A program made the translations under genes and the position numbers. From assembly GCF_020080045.1 (NCBI RefSeq), contig NZ_CP083451.1:1984001-2048000 (forward strand): a stretch of DNA of 64,000 bases, given 5' to 3'. This DNA is from Comamonas odontotermitis. Its GTDB lineage: Bacteria > Pseudomonadota > Gammaproteobacteria > Burkholderiales > Burkholderiaceae_C. Of this stretch, positions 28,032-36,749 are shown in pieces. The stretch's first letter is position 1, and each line of letters begins with the position of its first letter. A model generated the notes under the pieces. That model made no database searches and was not told the origin of the DNA. It saw only the letters and a list, made by a program, of their open reading frames with translations.

Positions 28032-28492
28032 GTTCAACTTTATTTTTGTCTTCTTCTATTGCTGTCGCTGACGCAAGTAATTGGACATATACCCCAATTG
28101 GGGATAGACAGGCAGCAATATTCTTCTCGATGAGTGATCAGGAGATTACATCTCATTTATATAAAGGAAAGATTTCATTTTGCGAAAGCACTGAAGATTT
28201 TTTTTGCTTTTCGACGGAATATTTTAATTTTGCTATTCCTAAGAAAAATAAAAATAGAATCTCGGAGTGGAGGAGGAATGGAATTGGTTTTAATTCAAAA
28301 AAATTGACATCTCCAATTAAAATAATGGGGAAGGAGATCGATGTGTACAAAATTTCTTCCCAGAAGCCTGATGTTGAATATTATTATTCTGATTTTTATG
28401 GTTTAGTGGCTTTTAGAGCCCAAGGTAAAGACGGGCAATTATTTATTCTTGAGGAGAGTTGCGGTTTTGGTTCTTCGAAATTGTGCAAATAA
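28010..28492 (+). CDS. Candidate immunity protein, exported
   Basis: An unrecognised, AT-rich gene of 160 residues that overlaps the rhs 3' end by 22 bases. ATG 28010 is chosen because AAGGGG lies eight bases upstream; ATG 28004 is the alternative. The N-terminus is a probable Sec signal (MWKYAAIGSTLFLSSSIAVA, then DAS), so the product acts outside the cytoplasm. It has two cysteine pairs (FCESTEDFFCF and CGFGSSKLC) that could form disulfides. Position, overlap, size and composition are those of the immunity gene of an Rhs toxin tip. That role is inferred from context only. Confidence 0.65.
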   Translation: MWKYAAIGSTLFLSSSIAVADASNWTYTPIGDRQAAIFFSMSDQEITSHLYKGKISFCESTEDFFCFSTEYFNFAIPKKNKNRISEWRRNGIGFNSKKLTSPIKIMGKEIDVYKISSQKPDVEYYYSDFYGLVAFRAQGKDGQLFILEESCGFGSSKLCK

Positions 28493-28696
28493 ATTTTTTG
28501 TCAGCAGCACTTGCGGACGAAATGGGGAGCTATGACGCCATGGACTTGCCCGGTACCTATTTTCCAAGGCCCGCATATTGATGATTTTCCCTGCGATGGA
28601 GCGTCGGTGCAACGGCGCTGTCACCTGTGTTGGGGGTATGGGCGGGTGGCTTCGCTAGGCTGCAGGGCAAACAACCACCATTGCAAGGAGACGACC

Positions 28697-29665
28697 ATGC
28701 ATCGCCGTACTTTTGCCGCTGTCGCAGCCAGCATTGCCGTTGTAGGCGCTGCGGGTTTTGCCGCGCCCGCCGTGGCGCAGGCTGATTACCCCAACCGGCC
28801 TGTCGTGCTGATCGTGCCTTATGGGGCGGGTGGTGTGAGCGATGTGGTGGCGCGGGCGCTGGCCCTGTCGATGGGCAAGCAGTTGGGCCAGTCGATCATC
28901 ATCGAGAACAAGCCGGGTGCCGGGGCGTCGATGGGGGTGATGGACATGAAGAATGCCAAGCCCGATGGCTACCGGCTGACCCTGAGCCCGGTGGGTATCT
29001 TTCGCCAGCCGCATATCCAGAAGGTGGCCTACGATCCGATTGCCGATCTGACCTATGTGGCGGCCTATATGTCGTACGACTTTCTGTTGGCCGTGGCACA
29101 AGATTCGCCGTTCAAGTCGGTGAAAGACATTGTGGAGCAGTCCAAAAAGCAGCCCGGCTCGGTGGATTACGGCACGCCCGGCAAGTTTTCGGCCAACCAT
29201 GTGCTGATGGCTTTGCTGGAGAAGAAGGCGGGCGTGCAGTTCACCCATGTGCCGTACAAGGGCGATGCCGAGGCGGTGAATGCCTTGATTGCGGGCCACA
29301 CCAAGACGGGGGTGTTTGGCAATACGGTGCTGCCACATATGCAGTCAGGCAAGCTGCGCGCGTTGGCCATTGCGTCAGAAACGCGCCCGCCAGCCTTTGC
29401 CAATGTGCCGACTTTCCGTGAGCAGGGCTATGACGTAGTGACGCCGTCGCCATTGGGCATTGCCGGGCCCAAGGGTTTGCCGCCCGAGATTGTGCGCAAG
29501 CTCGAAGCCGCCGTGAAATCTGCGATGGACGACCCGGCCTTTCAGCAGGCGGCTGCAAATTACGGTGTGCGGCTGGAGTACCGCAATGCCCAGGATTACA
29601 GCGCCTTTGCGAAGAAGGCTTTTGCTGAAGAGGGCGCGATTGTGCAGAGCATCGGGCTGGAATAG
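28697..29665 (+). CDS. Bug family (TctC-like) tripartite tricarboxylate transporter binding protein
   Basis: A 322-residue periplasmic solute-binding protein of the Bug family, which is greatly expanded in Burkholderiales. A signal peptide spans about residues 1-29 (cleavage after VAQA). YPNRPVVLIVPYGAGGVSD and FTHVPYKGDAEAVNALIAGH are the hallmark motifs. The ATG at 28697 has AAGGAG at good spacing. No TctA/TctB membrane genes are adjacent, so it is an orphan binding protein, as is common. The ligand is unknown. Confidence 0.93.
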   Translation: MHRRTFAAVAASIAVVGAAGFAAPAVAQADYPNRPVVLIVPYGAGGVSDVVARALALSMGKQLGQSIIIENKPGAGASMGVMDMKNAKPDGYRLTLSPVGIFRQPHIQKVAYDPIADLTYVAAYMSYDFLLAVAQDSPFKSVKDIVEQSKKQPGSVDYGTPGKFSANHVLMALLEKKAGVQFTHVPYKGDAEAVNALIAGHTKTGVFGNTVLPHMQSGKLRALAIASETRPPAFANVPTFREQGYDVVTPSPLGIAGPKGLPPEIVRKLEAAVKSAMDDPAFQQAAANYGVRLEYRNAQDYSAFAKKAFAEEGAIVQSIGLE

Positions 29666-29708
29666 AGCCCTGGAATGTTGATCCCTCGGTGTGGGATGCA
29701 TGAAAAAC

Positions 29709-29749
29709 AATAGCATTCAGCGCACGCTAGATAAGCGCTGAATGCTATT
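29709..29749 (+). terminator. Perfect 15-base-stem hairpin after the Bug gene
   Basis: AATAGCATTCAGCGC (29709-29723) pairs perfectly with GCGCTGAATGCTATT (29735-29749) around an 11-base loop, 44 bases after the stop. It lies between convergent genes and looks like a member of the short ATAGCT/GCGCT repeat family, probably doubling as a bidirectional terminator. Confidence 0.6.
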
Positions 29750-29786
29750 TGGACCTTCAACTCAGCAGGCAGATCACGCAGGCCGA

Positions 29787-30074
29787 TCACACCAGCACAT
29801 CGTGTATCGATGCGTCCTTGCCAAACTGTGCCTTGGCAAAGGGGCACAGCGGCAGCACCTTGGTGCCGGTCTCGCGCGCCCAGGCTACGAGTGCATCGAG
29901 CAGCTGGCGGCCTACGCCTTCACCACGCAGCGACTCGTCCACTTCGGTGTGGTCGATGATGACCATGGCGGCATTGGTGCGGCTGTAGGTCATCTCGGCC
30001 ATGCGCTGGCCAGATTTGTCGACAAAGAACGCGCCTTTGGCGTCGGCTTCCTGGTGGTGGATGGTGTATTGCAT
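29787..30074 (-). CDS. Small GNAT-type acetyltransferase (YjdJ-like)
   Basis: A 95-residue minimal acetyltransferase domain. The acetyl-CoA-binding stretch is DESLRGEGVGRQLLDALVAW and the preceding MVIIDHTEVDESL is typical of the COG2388 group. The substrate is unknown. I chose ATG 30074 because similarity starts at MQYTIHHQ; an upstream ATG at 30101 is possible. Confidence 0.85.
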   Translation of the reverse strand: MQYTIHHQEADAKGAFFVDKSGQRMAEMTYSRTNAAMVIIDHTEVDESLRGEGVGRQLLDALVAWARETGTKVLPLCPFAKAQFGKDASIHDVLV

Positions 30075-30178
30075 GGTGAGGTTACCCGGTGAGGCATTCA
30101 ATCAAAAGTTCAATGAATCAGTCAACTGCAAAGACCGCAATGCTGTGCAGGAAGGGCCGTTGCTTACAGCATAGCCAA

Positions 30179-30348
30179 TAAGAGCCGCTAACATAACCCT
30201 TGATACGTCGTTGCTTCGTCGGGGGCGCCTAGCCGGGGGCGCCCAGCCTTGTCGTACTTTTGTACTGTCTGCGGCTTCGCCTAGCGCGGCCCGGCGCCTC
30301 GTCTCAACCGCAAATCTACGATTTGCTGGGTTGTGTTAGCGGCTTTAA
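30179..30348. mobile_element. Family B miniature inverted-repeat element, long form
   Basis: The element runs from 30182 to 30345 with terminal inverted repeats related to GAGCCGCTAACACAACCC (two mismatches between ends) and flanking TAA at 30179-30181 and 30346-30348. It is non-coding. The sequence CTTGATACGTCGTTGC near the left and CGTCTCAACCGCAAATC near the right are shared with the copy at 36749-36869, which lacks two internal GC-rich segments. It lies between genes. Confidence 0.8.
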
Positions 30349-30505
30349 AAGCAAAAGGCACAGGGGCGGTGCCTCTGTGCCTGGGGGTGTAATGCTGTAG
30401 ATGGGCACTGCACGGGTGCCTCGGTTGGCCTTGAGGCCGCAGGCCCTGGGTGGTGTCTGTTCACAGCCTGAAGACAGTAAAGGGCTGAAGGGAGAAGCGG
30501 CTCCG

Positions 30506-31417
30506 TCAGCCTTGCTTCTGCAGCATCTTGATGACGCTGGAGAAGTCCTCCCCGCCGTGCCCGGCGATGCTGTGGGCCGCGTACAGCTGGCGGGCCATGC
30601 CGCCCAGTGGGGTGCTGGCCTTTACCGTCATGGCGCTTTCCTGGGCCAGACCCAGGTCCTTGAGCATCAGGTCGGTGCCAAAACCGCCGGTATAGCCCCG
30701 GGTGGCGGCACTGGCTTCCTGCACGCCGGGGCAGGGGTTGTAGACCTCCAGCGCCCAGTTGCCGCCAGAGCTGCGGCGCATGATTTCGGAGAGCACTTTG
30801 GGGTCGAGCCCGTTGGCCACGCCCAGGGCAATGGCTTCGCTGGTGCCGATCATCAGAATGCCCAGCAGCATGTTGTTGCAGATTTTGGCGGTCTGGCCCG
30901 CGCCCACGTCTCCGGCGTGGAAGATGTTCTTGCCCATTTTCTCGAGCAGGGGGCGGGCGCGCTCCAGGTGGGCCGCACTGCCGCCCACCATGAAGGTGAG
31001 GGTGCCGGCAATGGCGCCGCCGGTGCCGCCAGAGACGGGCGCATCGATGAAGCCAATGCCGCTGGCCTCGGCCGCCTTGGCCACTTTCTGGCTGGTGGCG
31101 GCAGCGATGGTGGAGCTGTCGATGATGAGTGCGCCCTTGGCGATGTGTTGCAGCAGGCCGGGCAGGCTGGCACCGTTTGTGGTGCTACCCAGAAAGAGTC
31201 CTTCCACATGCTGGCTGGCGGGCAGCATGGTGACGATGATTTCGGCGCCTTGTGCGGCCTCTTGCGCGCTGGAAGCCGCCGCACCGCCGCCTGCCACCAC
31301 CTTGGCAACCGCCTCCTGGCTCAGGTCGAATGCCTTGACGCTGTGGCCTGCCTTGGCCAGGTTGATGGCCATGGGCGCGCCCATGTTGCCCAGGCCGATG
31401 AATCCGATATTTGCCAT
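30506..31417 (-). CDS. mmsB: 3-hydroxyisobutyrate dehydrogenase
   Basis: Oxidises 3-hydroxyisobutyrate to methylmalonate semialdehyde in valine degradation, using NAD. It has 303 residues. The N-terminal Rossmann motif is IGFIGLGNMGAPMAINLAKA, the substrate-binding motif is DAPVSGGTGGA near residue 120, and the catalytic Lys is in GAGQTAKICNNMLLG. mmsA and an acyl-CoA dehydrogenase lie on the same strand within five kilobases, which fixes the pathway. Two unrelated small genes separate it from the dehydrogenase. Confidence 0.93.
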   Translation of the reverse strand: MANIGFIGLGNMGAPMAINLAKAGHSVKAFDLSQEAVAKVVAGGGAAASSAQEAAQGAEIIVTMLPASQHVEGLFLGSTTNGASLPGLLQHIAKGALIIDSSTIAAATSQKVAKAAEASGIGFIDAPVSGGTGGAIAGTLTFMVGGSAAHLERARPLLEKMGKNIFHAGDVGAGQTAKICNNMLLGILMIGTSEAIALGVANGLDPKVLSEIMRRSSGGNWALEVYNPCPGVQEASAATRGYTGGFGTDLMLKDLGLAQESAMTVKASTPLGGMARQLYAAHSIAGHGGEDFSSVIKMLQKQG

Positions 31418-31464
31418 GTCTGTCTCCTTGAATATCTGTGTTGATGGTGTTGTCAGCGTGTCAT

Positions 31465-31526
31465 GAAGCTATTAATTTGATAGCTAATGGCGCTCTCCGA
31501 TCAAGCGCTGTAGGCCAAATTTTTTA
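31465..31526. repeat. Short dispersed repeat (ATAGCT/GCGCT family)
   Basis: The sequence contains TTTGATAGCTAATGGCGCT and then ATCAAGCGCTGTAGGCC, which form an imperfect hairpin and match a type of short palindromic repeat I associate with Comamonadaceae genomes. It lies in the 122-base gap before mmsB. Related copies are at 34186-34243, 29709-29749 and 59085-59140. Confidence 0.5.
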
Positions 31527-31539
31527 TGAATTACCGGGT

Positions 31540-31959
31540 TTACGGAGCAACAGCCGCGCCCCGGTCCTGCAGCAGGCTGCGCAGGATGCTGCGGTGGCAG
31601 CGTGCCTCGTTATCGCAGTAGCAGCCAATGGCGAAATTGGTTTGGTGCGACAGCGCGGCCAGCAGATCGAGCGTGCGGGCGGCTGGTGCCTCGGCCAGCT
31701 GTTTTCTGAATGTTTTGTCGAAACTCTTCCAGAGCTTGTCGGCCTGCGTGGTGTCGCCATGATCGGCGAGGCGGAGCGATTCCTGCGCCACTTGCATGGT
31801 TTCGGGCTCGGGCGAGAGTTCGGGGTACCAGACGTCGTAGTAGTTGCGGCTGGCAAACTCTGCCTTGGGCACACCGCGTGGCGGGCGGCGCACGGTGCCA
31901 ATGCGCAGGCCCTCGCTCTGTGCGCGGGGGCTGCCTAGCTGAACGATACGGATGGGCAT
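31540..31959 (-). CDS. DUF488 family protein
   Basis: A 139-residue protein of the DUF488 family. IGTVRRPPRGVPKAEFASRN and YDVWYPELSPEPE are the recognisable N-terminal motifs, and CYCDNEARCHRSILRSLLQ at the C-terminus carries the conserved cysteine/histidine cluster. The function is unknown. It may share a transcript with the TfoX-domain gene 51 bases upstream. Confidence 0.85.
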   Translation of the reverse strand: MPIRIVQLGSPRAQSEGLRIGTVRRPPRGVPKAEFASRNYYDVWYPELSPEPETMQVAQESLRLADHGDTTQADKLWKSFDKTFRKQLAEAPAARTLDLLAALSHQTNFAIGCYCDNEARCHRSILRSLLQDRGAAVAP

Positions 31960-32010
31960 GCAGGGCTCCGTTGGTTGATGGTTGGTTGGTGAAAGGCTGC
32001 GCGGGTTGGC

Positions 32011-32499
32011 TCACAGGTCACTGTCAAACACACTGTGGCGTTTACGTGCGGGGGGCGCGGTGCGCTTTTGTTTTTTCGGGTCCGGGTCAGGATCAGCGCT
32101 TTCTGCGGCTGCCTTGGGCTTTTTCTTGGGCGTGGCCTTGGCCAGCGGGTTGAAGGCGAGGGCGCCGTCAATCCAGTATTGCCAGGCCTCGCGCGTGGAA
32201 TAGGCGCTGGGCCCCACCAGAAAGTAGCCTTGCATGCCCCCGCGTGGCGACAGCGGTCGCACGCCTGCCGTCTCTGCCACCTGGGCATGGGTCTGTGGCG
32301 GCAGGCGCACCAGCAGTTCGTCGTTTTCCACGCCCAGGCACATCTTGCCGTTCACCATGAACACATGGCAGCCAAACATGGTTTTTTCTTCCACATCGGC
32401 GCAGCCGGCAAGCGCATCGCGCATGGTGTCGATGAGCTGCAAGGTTTCGGGGGAGATGGGGCGTGCGGGCATGGGTATCAGTTTCTGGTCGTTCGCCAA
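32011..32499 (-). CDS. TfoX N-terminal domain protein
   Basis: A 162-residue protein with a TfoX/Sxy N-terminal domain at about residues 15-110 (KTMFGCHVFMVNGKMCLGVE is typical) and a long lysine-, proline- and aspartate-rich tail ending in KRHSVFDSDL. TfoX proteins are linked to competence regulation in gammaproteobacteria, but single-domain proteins like this one are of unknown role. An internal ATG at 32472 is an alternative start. Confidence 0.82.
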   Translation of the reverse strand: MANDQKLIPMPARPISPETLQLIDTMRDALAGCADVEEKTMFGCHVFMVNGKMCLGVENDELLVRLPPQTHAQVAETAGVRPLSPRGGMQGYFLVGPSAYSTREAWQYWIDGALAFNPLAKATPKKKPKAAAESADPDPDPKKQKRTAPPARKRHSVFDSDL

Positions 32500-32569
32500 A
32501 GGGCGTCATTCAGGTTGCTTGGCGCATGCTGCCCAATGAAGGGGTGAGGTTTCTTGATACGCATCATGA

Positions 32570-33736
32570 TCAACGGATGGCCTCGGGCGCATCCCCGTCG
32601 AGCATACGCCGTGCAATGATGACCCGCATGATTTCGTTGGTGCCTTCCAGGATCTGGTGTACGCGCGCGTCGCGCATCAGGCGCTCCAGCGGAAAGTCGT
32701 TCAGGTAACCATAGCCGCCGTGCAGTTGCAGGGCGTCGTTGCAGACGTTGAAGCCCACATCCGTGGCAAAACGCTTGGCCATGGCGCAGTAGGTGGAGGC
32801 GTCGCGCGCGCCGGCATCGAGCTTGCTGGCAGCCAGGCGCACCATCTGGCGCGCGGCGACCAGTTCGGTGGCCATGTCGGCCAGTTTGAACTGCAGCGCC
32901 TGAAAGCTCGCAATCGGCTTGCCGAACTGTTTGCGCTCCTGCATGTAGCTTTGGGCCTGGGTGAGCGCGCCCTGGGCAGCGCCCACCGAGCAGGTGGCGA
33001 TGTTGATGCGGCCGCCGTCCAGCCCCTTCATGGCAATCTTGAAGCCTTCGCCCTCGCGGCCGAGCAGGTTGTGGGCCGGAATGCGCACGTTGTCGAAGTT
33101 GATGACGCGGGTGGGCTGGCTGTTCCAGCCCATTTTTTCTTCCTTCTTGCCGTAGCTCACGCCTTGGGCCTGGGCGGGCACCGCAAAGGCGCTGATGCCC
33201 GATGCGCCCGATTGCGCATCACCCGTGCGCGCCATCAGCACCAGCACATCGGTGGCGCCCGCGCCGCTGATGAAGGCCTTGCTGCCGTTGATGATGTATT
33301 CGTTGCCCACCAGCTCGGCCCGGGTTTTGAGCGAGGCGGCGTCTGAGCCCGCGCCGGGCTCGGTCAGGCAGTAGCTGGCGAGTTTTTGGCCGCTGGTGAG
33401 CGCCTCGCCCCATTCGGCGCGCACGGCGTCGGTCGCCCAGGTGCCCAGCATCCAGGTGGCCATGTTGTGGATGGTGATGAAGGCGGTGGTCGATGGATCG
33501 ACGGCGGCCAGCTCTTCAAACACGAGGGTGGCATCGAGCCGTGGCAGGGCAAGGCCGCCCGCGCTTTCGGGCGCGTACAGGCCGCAAAAGCCCAGCTCGC
33601 CTGCGCGGCGGATGGCATCGCGGGGAAAGACGGCGTCGCGGTCCCATTCGGCAGCGTGCGGAGCCAGCTCGGTCTGCGCGAACTGGCGCGCGGTGTCGGC
33701 AAAGGCGCGCTGGTCTTCTGATAGCTCGAAATCCAT
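32570..33736 (-). CDS. Acyl-CoA dehydrogenase, probably isobutyryl-CoA dehydrogenase
   Basis: A 388-residue flavoprotein that introduces a double bond into acyl-CoA and passes electrons to ETF. Typical motifs are YCLTEPGAGSDAASLKT near residue 125, GGYGYLNDFPLERLMRDARV and QILEGTNEIMRVIIARRML, which holds FAD-contacting residues and, in most short-chain members, the catalytic Glu. It lies between mmsB and mmsA on the same strand, so valine catabolism and an isobutyryl-CoA substrate are likely but inferred. Confidence 0.9.
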   Translation of the reverse strand: MDFELSEDQRAFADTARQFAQTELAPHAAEWDRDAVFPRDAIRRAGELGFCGLYAPESAGGLALPRLDATLVFEELAAVDPSTTAFITIHNMATWMLGTWATDAVRAEWGEALTSGQKLASYCLTEPGAGSDAASLKTRAELVGNEYIINGSKAFISGAGATDVLVLMARTGDAQSGASGISAFAVPAQAQGVSYGKKEEKMGWNSQPTRVINFDNVRIPAHNLLGREGEGFKIAMKGLDGGRINIATCSVGAAQGALTQAQSYMQERKQFGKPIASFQALQFKLADMATELVAARQMVRLAASKLDAGARDASTYCAMAKRFATDVGFNVCNDALQLHGGYGYLNDFPLERLMRDARVHQILEGTNEIMRVIIARRMLDGDAPEAIR

Positions 33737-33823
33737 GGTCGTGTCTCCTTGTTCTTATCGGTTCACCGTATTCGGGTGTTATGGCATTTGGGCCTCTGAC
33801 GCTTGGTGGGAAAGCGGTGGCTG

Positions 33824-34318
33824 CTATGGTTTTTGTACTGCGCCCGCTGGCGGGCCTTCGTGCAGCCAGACCATCAGCTCCTTCTTGCGCTTGCTGGTTT
33901 CGGCCACCAGGCATTCATGGTAGCGGCGGCTCCAGTCGGGCTTGGCCTCGTGCGCGGCTTCCTGCTTTTTGCAGGTGGCGGCGCGCTGGCGGGTCCAGTC
34001 GTTCTGGTCGCGGCGCAGGGCAGGGCGCTCGTGGGCAGAGAGGATGCGCATCACATCGCCATACAGGATGTTGTTGTCGGTATCGGCTTGCTGAAAGGCC
34101 TGCACGGCGCAGGCATTGGTCTGCTCCACCGTGCCGCCGGGCACGCAGGCAGCGCCTGCCTGGGCCTGGGCGAGCCCGGTGTTTGCTAAAAAAACAATAG
34201 CTGATAGCGCTTGACAGGCGGGCGCAAACCAATGGTTTTTATCTGAGCGAGGCGCGGCACTTGCCGTACCGCGCCCTTCAGAGCGGAATGGGGGGATGAA
34301 AGCCATGCCGTGCATCAT
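33824..34318 (-). CDS. LprI-like (lysozyme inhibitor) domain protein
   Basis: A 164-residue secreted or periplasmic protein. After a hydrophobic segment (LSAIVFLANTGLAQAQAG) comes an LprI/DUF1311-type domain with spaced cysteines (AACVPGG, TNACAVQAF, ATCKKQE, HECLVAE). LprI of mycobacteria inhibits lysozyme; proteobacterial members are untested. The signal region is unusual: it is preceded by some 35 polar residues and is encoded by a short dispersed repeat, so the true start may be internal or the export signal recently acquired. Confidence 0.7.
   Translation of the reverse strand: MMHGMAFIPPFRSEGRGTASAAPRSDKNHWFAPACQALSAIVFLANTGLAQAQAGAACVPGGTVEQTNACAVQAFQQADTDNNILYGDVMRILSAHERPALRRDQNDWTRQRAATCKKQEAAHEAKPDWSRRYHECLVAETSKRKKELMVWLHEGPPAGAVQKP
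34186..34243. repeat. Short dispersed repeat inside the LprI-like gene
   Basis: AACAATAGCTGATAGCGCT followed by GGCGGGCGCAAACC and a T run aligns with the repeat at 31465-31526. Read on the minus strand it encodes roughly WFAPACQALSAIVFLANT, the hydrophobic core of the signal peptide. Confidence 0.5.
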
Positions 34319-34404
34319 CGCAGCAAAAACGCACTGGAATTGCGCAGAAGGCTGGCCGGGGCCTTGCCATCTGCGTGTTTCCTGGTCCGCCCCGCCCGGG
34401 CAGG

Positions 34405-35928
34405 TTATTTCAGGCTGATCGTGGTGTTGACGCCCTGGCTGGTGGTGCTGTCGTCAAACCAGCGGGCCGTCACCGTCTTGGTCTGGGTGTAGAACATGAC
34501 GACCTGCTTGCCGTAGGGGCCCAGATCGCCCAGCTTGGAGGCGCGGCTGCCGGTGAACGAGAAGAGCGGCACGGGCACGGGAATCGGCACATTGATACCA
34601 ACTTGACCAACGTCAATGTCTTCCTCGAACTTGCGCGCTGCGGCGCCCGATTGCGTGAAGATGGCTGTGCCATTGCCATTGGGGTTGGCGTTGATGAACT
34701 CGATGGCCTGGTCGATATTGTCTGCAGCAACCAGGCACAGCACGGGGCCGAAGATTTCCTGCTCGTAGATGCTCATGCCGGGCTTGACGCCCGAGAACAC
34801 CGTGGGGCCGACGAAATTGCCTTTTTCGTAGCCTGCCACCTGGGGCTTGCGGCCGTCGAGCTCCAGTTTGGCGCCATCGGCCAGGCCGCGCTCGATCAGG
34901 CCTTCCACGCGCGAGAGGGCGGCGCAGCTCACCAGCGGGCCGACGTCGGTGCCGGGCTCGGTGCCGCCGCTCACCTTGAGGGTCTTGGATTTTTCTACCA
35001 GCTCGGGAATCCACTTTTGTGCATCACCCACCAGCACGGCAACTGACAGCGCCATGCAGCGCTGGCCTGCGGCACCGAAAGCGGCGCCCAGCACGGCGTT
35101 GAGGGTCTGCTCCTTGTTCGCGTCAGGCATGACGATGGCGTGGTTCTTGGCGCCCATCATGCACTGCACGCGCTTGCCGGCCAGGCTGGCTCGGTTGTAG
35201 ACGTGGGTGCCGACCTTGGTGGAGCCGACAAAGCTGATGGCCTTGATGTCCGGGTGGTCGCAGATGGCGTTGACCACGTCCTCGCCGCCATGGATGACGT
35301 TGAGCACGCCAGGTGGCACGCCCGCTTCCAGCGCCAGCTCGCACAGGCGCATGGTGACCATCGGATCCTGCTCCGAAGGCTTGAGCACGAAGGTGTTGCC
35401 CGTGGCAATCGCCATGGGGAACATCCACAACGGAATCATGGCGGGGAAATTGAAAGGCGTGATGCCTGCGCACACGCCCAGGGGCTGCAGCAGCGAGTAG
35501 GTATCGACACCATTGGCCACGTTGTTGGCCAGTTCGCCCAGCTGCAGGTTGCCAATGTTGGCGGCATGCTCCACCACTTCCAGCCCGCGGAAGACATCGC
35601 CCTCGGCGTCCGGCAGGGTCTTGCCCTGCTCGGCGGTCAGAATGGCGGCCAGCTCCTTCATGTTTTCGCGGATCAGCTGCTGCAGCTTCAAAAAGATGCG
35701 GGCGCGGGTGCCGATAGGCGTCTTGCGCCAGGTCTTGAACGCTTCCTTGGCGTTGGCCACGGCGGCATTCACTTCATCGGGCGTGGCAAAGGGCACGCGC
35801 GCCAGCACCTGTTGCGTGGCAGGGTTGACCACGTCGCGCCATTGGGTGGTTTGGGATTCGACCATCTGGCCGTTGATGAGCAGCTTGACGGTGGGCGCCA
35901 GCGTGCCGGTGGATTGCGGTGCGTTCAT
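34405..35928 (-). CDS. mmsA: Methylmalonate-semialdehyde dehydrogenase (CoA-acylating)
   Basis: Converts methylmalonate semialdehyde to propionyl-CoA in valine degradation. The protein is 507 residues. [19 protein letters not shown] is the family signature, the catalytic Cys291 is in GQRCMALS, and [20 protein letters not shown] is the usual C-terminal motif. ATG 35928 has AGGAG upstream; the frame is open further 5' but no conserved residues lie there. It works with mmsB and the acyl-CoA dehydrogenase on the same strand. Confidence 0.95.
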   Translation of the reverse strand: MNAPQSTGTLAPTVKLLINGQMVESQTTQWRDVVNPATQQVLARVPFATPDEVNAAVANAKEAFKTWRKTPIGTRARIFLKLQQLIRENMKELAAILTAEQGKTLPDAEGDVFRGLEVVEHAANIGNLQLGELANNVANGVDTYSLLQPLGVCAGITPFNFPAMIPLWMFPMAIATGNTFVLKPSEQDPMVTMRLCELALEAGVPPGVLNVIHGGEDVVNAICDHPDIKAISFVGSTKVGTHVYNRASLAGKRVQCMMGAKNHAIVMPDANKEQTLNAVLGAAFGAAGQRCMALSVAVLVGDAQKWIPELVEKSKTLKVSGGTEPGTDVGPLVSCAALSRVEGLIERGLADGAKLELDGRKPQVAGYEKGNFVGPTVFSGVKPGMSIYEQEIFGPVLCLVAADNIDQAIEFINANPNGNGTAIFTQSGAAARKFEEDIDVGQVGINVPIPVPVPLFSFTGSRASKLGDLGPYGKQVVMFYTQTKTVTARWFDDSTTSQGVNTTISLK

Positions 35929-36134
35929 GTTTGTCTCCTGGGAATCTTGAAAATCTTGGGTTGTGACAGCGGTGGATGCAGTCAGGCAGCACACCGTTAC
36001 CGCACATGGTAGATGTGCGCATTCGCCCAGACAAGAGCGCCGAGTGCACATGGCCTGTGCAGGGGCGCACATTGATGGCAAGGGGTGGATCGTGGTGCAT
36101 ACTGCACTGCTATCAGTCCATGAAGGAGGCTGCG

Positions 36135-36749
36135 ATGGGTTGGTTTGATTGGATAGGGCTGCTGCTGGGCGGCAAGGCCGCTACGGGGAGAGCGCATGCT
36201 GCATCGGCAGCGCCTGCACCTCCTGCGCCGCCTGCTGCAACAAGCGAAGATTGGCAGGCCCTGTGCACCGCCGTGGGTGAGGCACTGGCGCTTGAAGATG
36301 TTGACGAATTATGGGGCGAAGTTCATCAGGCGCTGACGCAGCCGCAGCAGTACTACAACCGTTTTGCCGATGACCTGCCCAACCGTGGCATTGACGCGCA
36401 CGAGCATGTCACGCCATGGCTGGCTCTGGTGGACGGCCTGCAGCGCAGGGGCCAGAACTTTGAACTGGACTGGAAGCTGGACATGGGCGACGCCATCTGG
36501 GCCTTGCGGGCACTCAAGACCGTGCAGCAGCGCGCGGTTCCGCTGGAGCCATTGGCGGCCAGCAAGGCATTGAGCCACGATGCCTTGCTGGAGGCAGGGG
36601 ACTATCTGCGCACGCGGGGCCTGAGCCTGGTTTCTTTCGATATCGAGAGCGACAGCTATCCACTGTCTGTGCTGGAGACCAGTGCCGTTGCGCCGCTGCA
36701 GGCCTTGGCGAAGCGCGTGGGTAGCAAGGTGGTACACCTGACCAATTAG
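36135..36749 (+). CDS. Hypothetical protein (possible DUF6630 family)
   Basis: A 204-residue protein. The start [16 protein letters not shown] is preceded by AGGAGG. A short alanine/proline-rich linker (residues 17-40) leads to an acidic domain with [20 protein letters not shown] and [20 protein letters not shown]. It may belong to DUF6630, but I am not certain. It is soluble by composition. Its stop codon TAG is formed at the junction with an inserted family B element. It is divergent from mmsA. Confidence 0.7.
   Translation: MGWFDWIGLLLGGKAATGRAHAASAAPAPPAPPAATSEDWQALCTAVGEALALEDVDELWGEVHQALTQPQQYYNRFADDLPNRGIDAHEHVTPWLALVDGLQRRGQNFELDWKLDMGDAIWALRALKTVQQRAVPLEPLAASKALSHDALLEAGDYLRTRGLSLVSFDIESDSYPLSVLETSAVAPLQALAKRVGSKVVHLTN

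Noticed and set aside
20879..28496. CRISPR array, integrase or attachment site for the island
   Set aside because: No regular direct repeats with spacers, no integrase-like frame and no bordering tRNA were seen.
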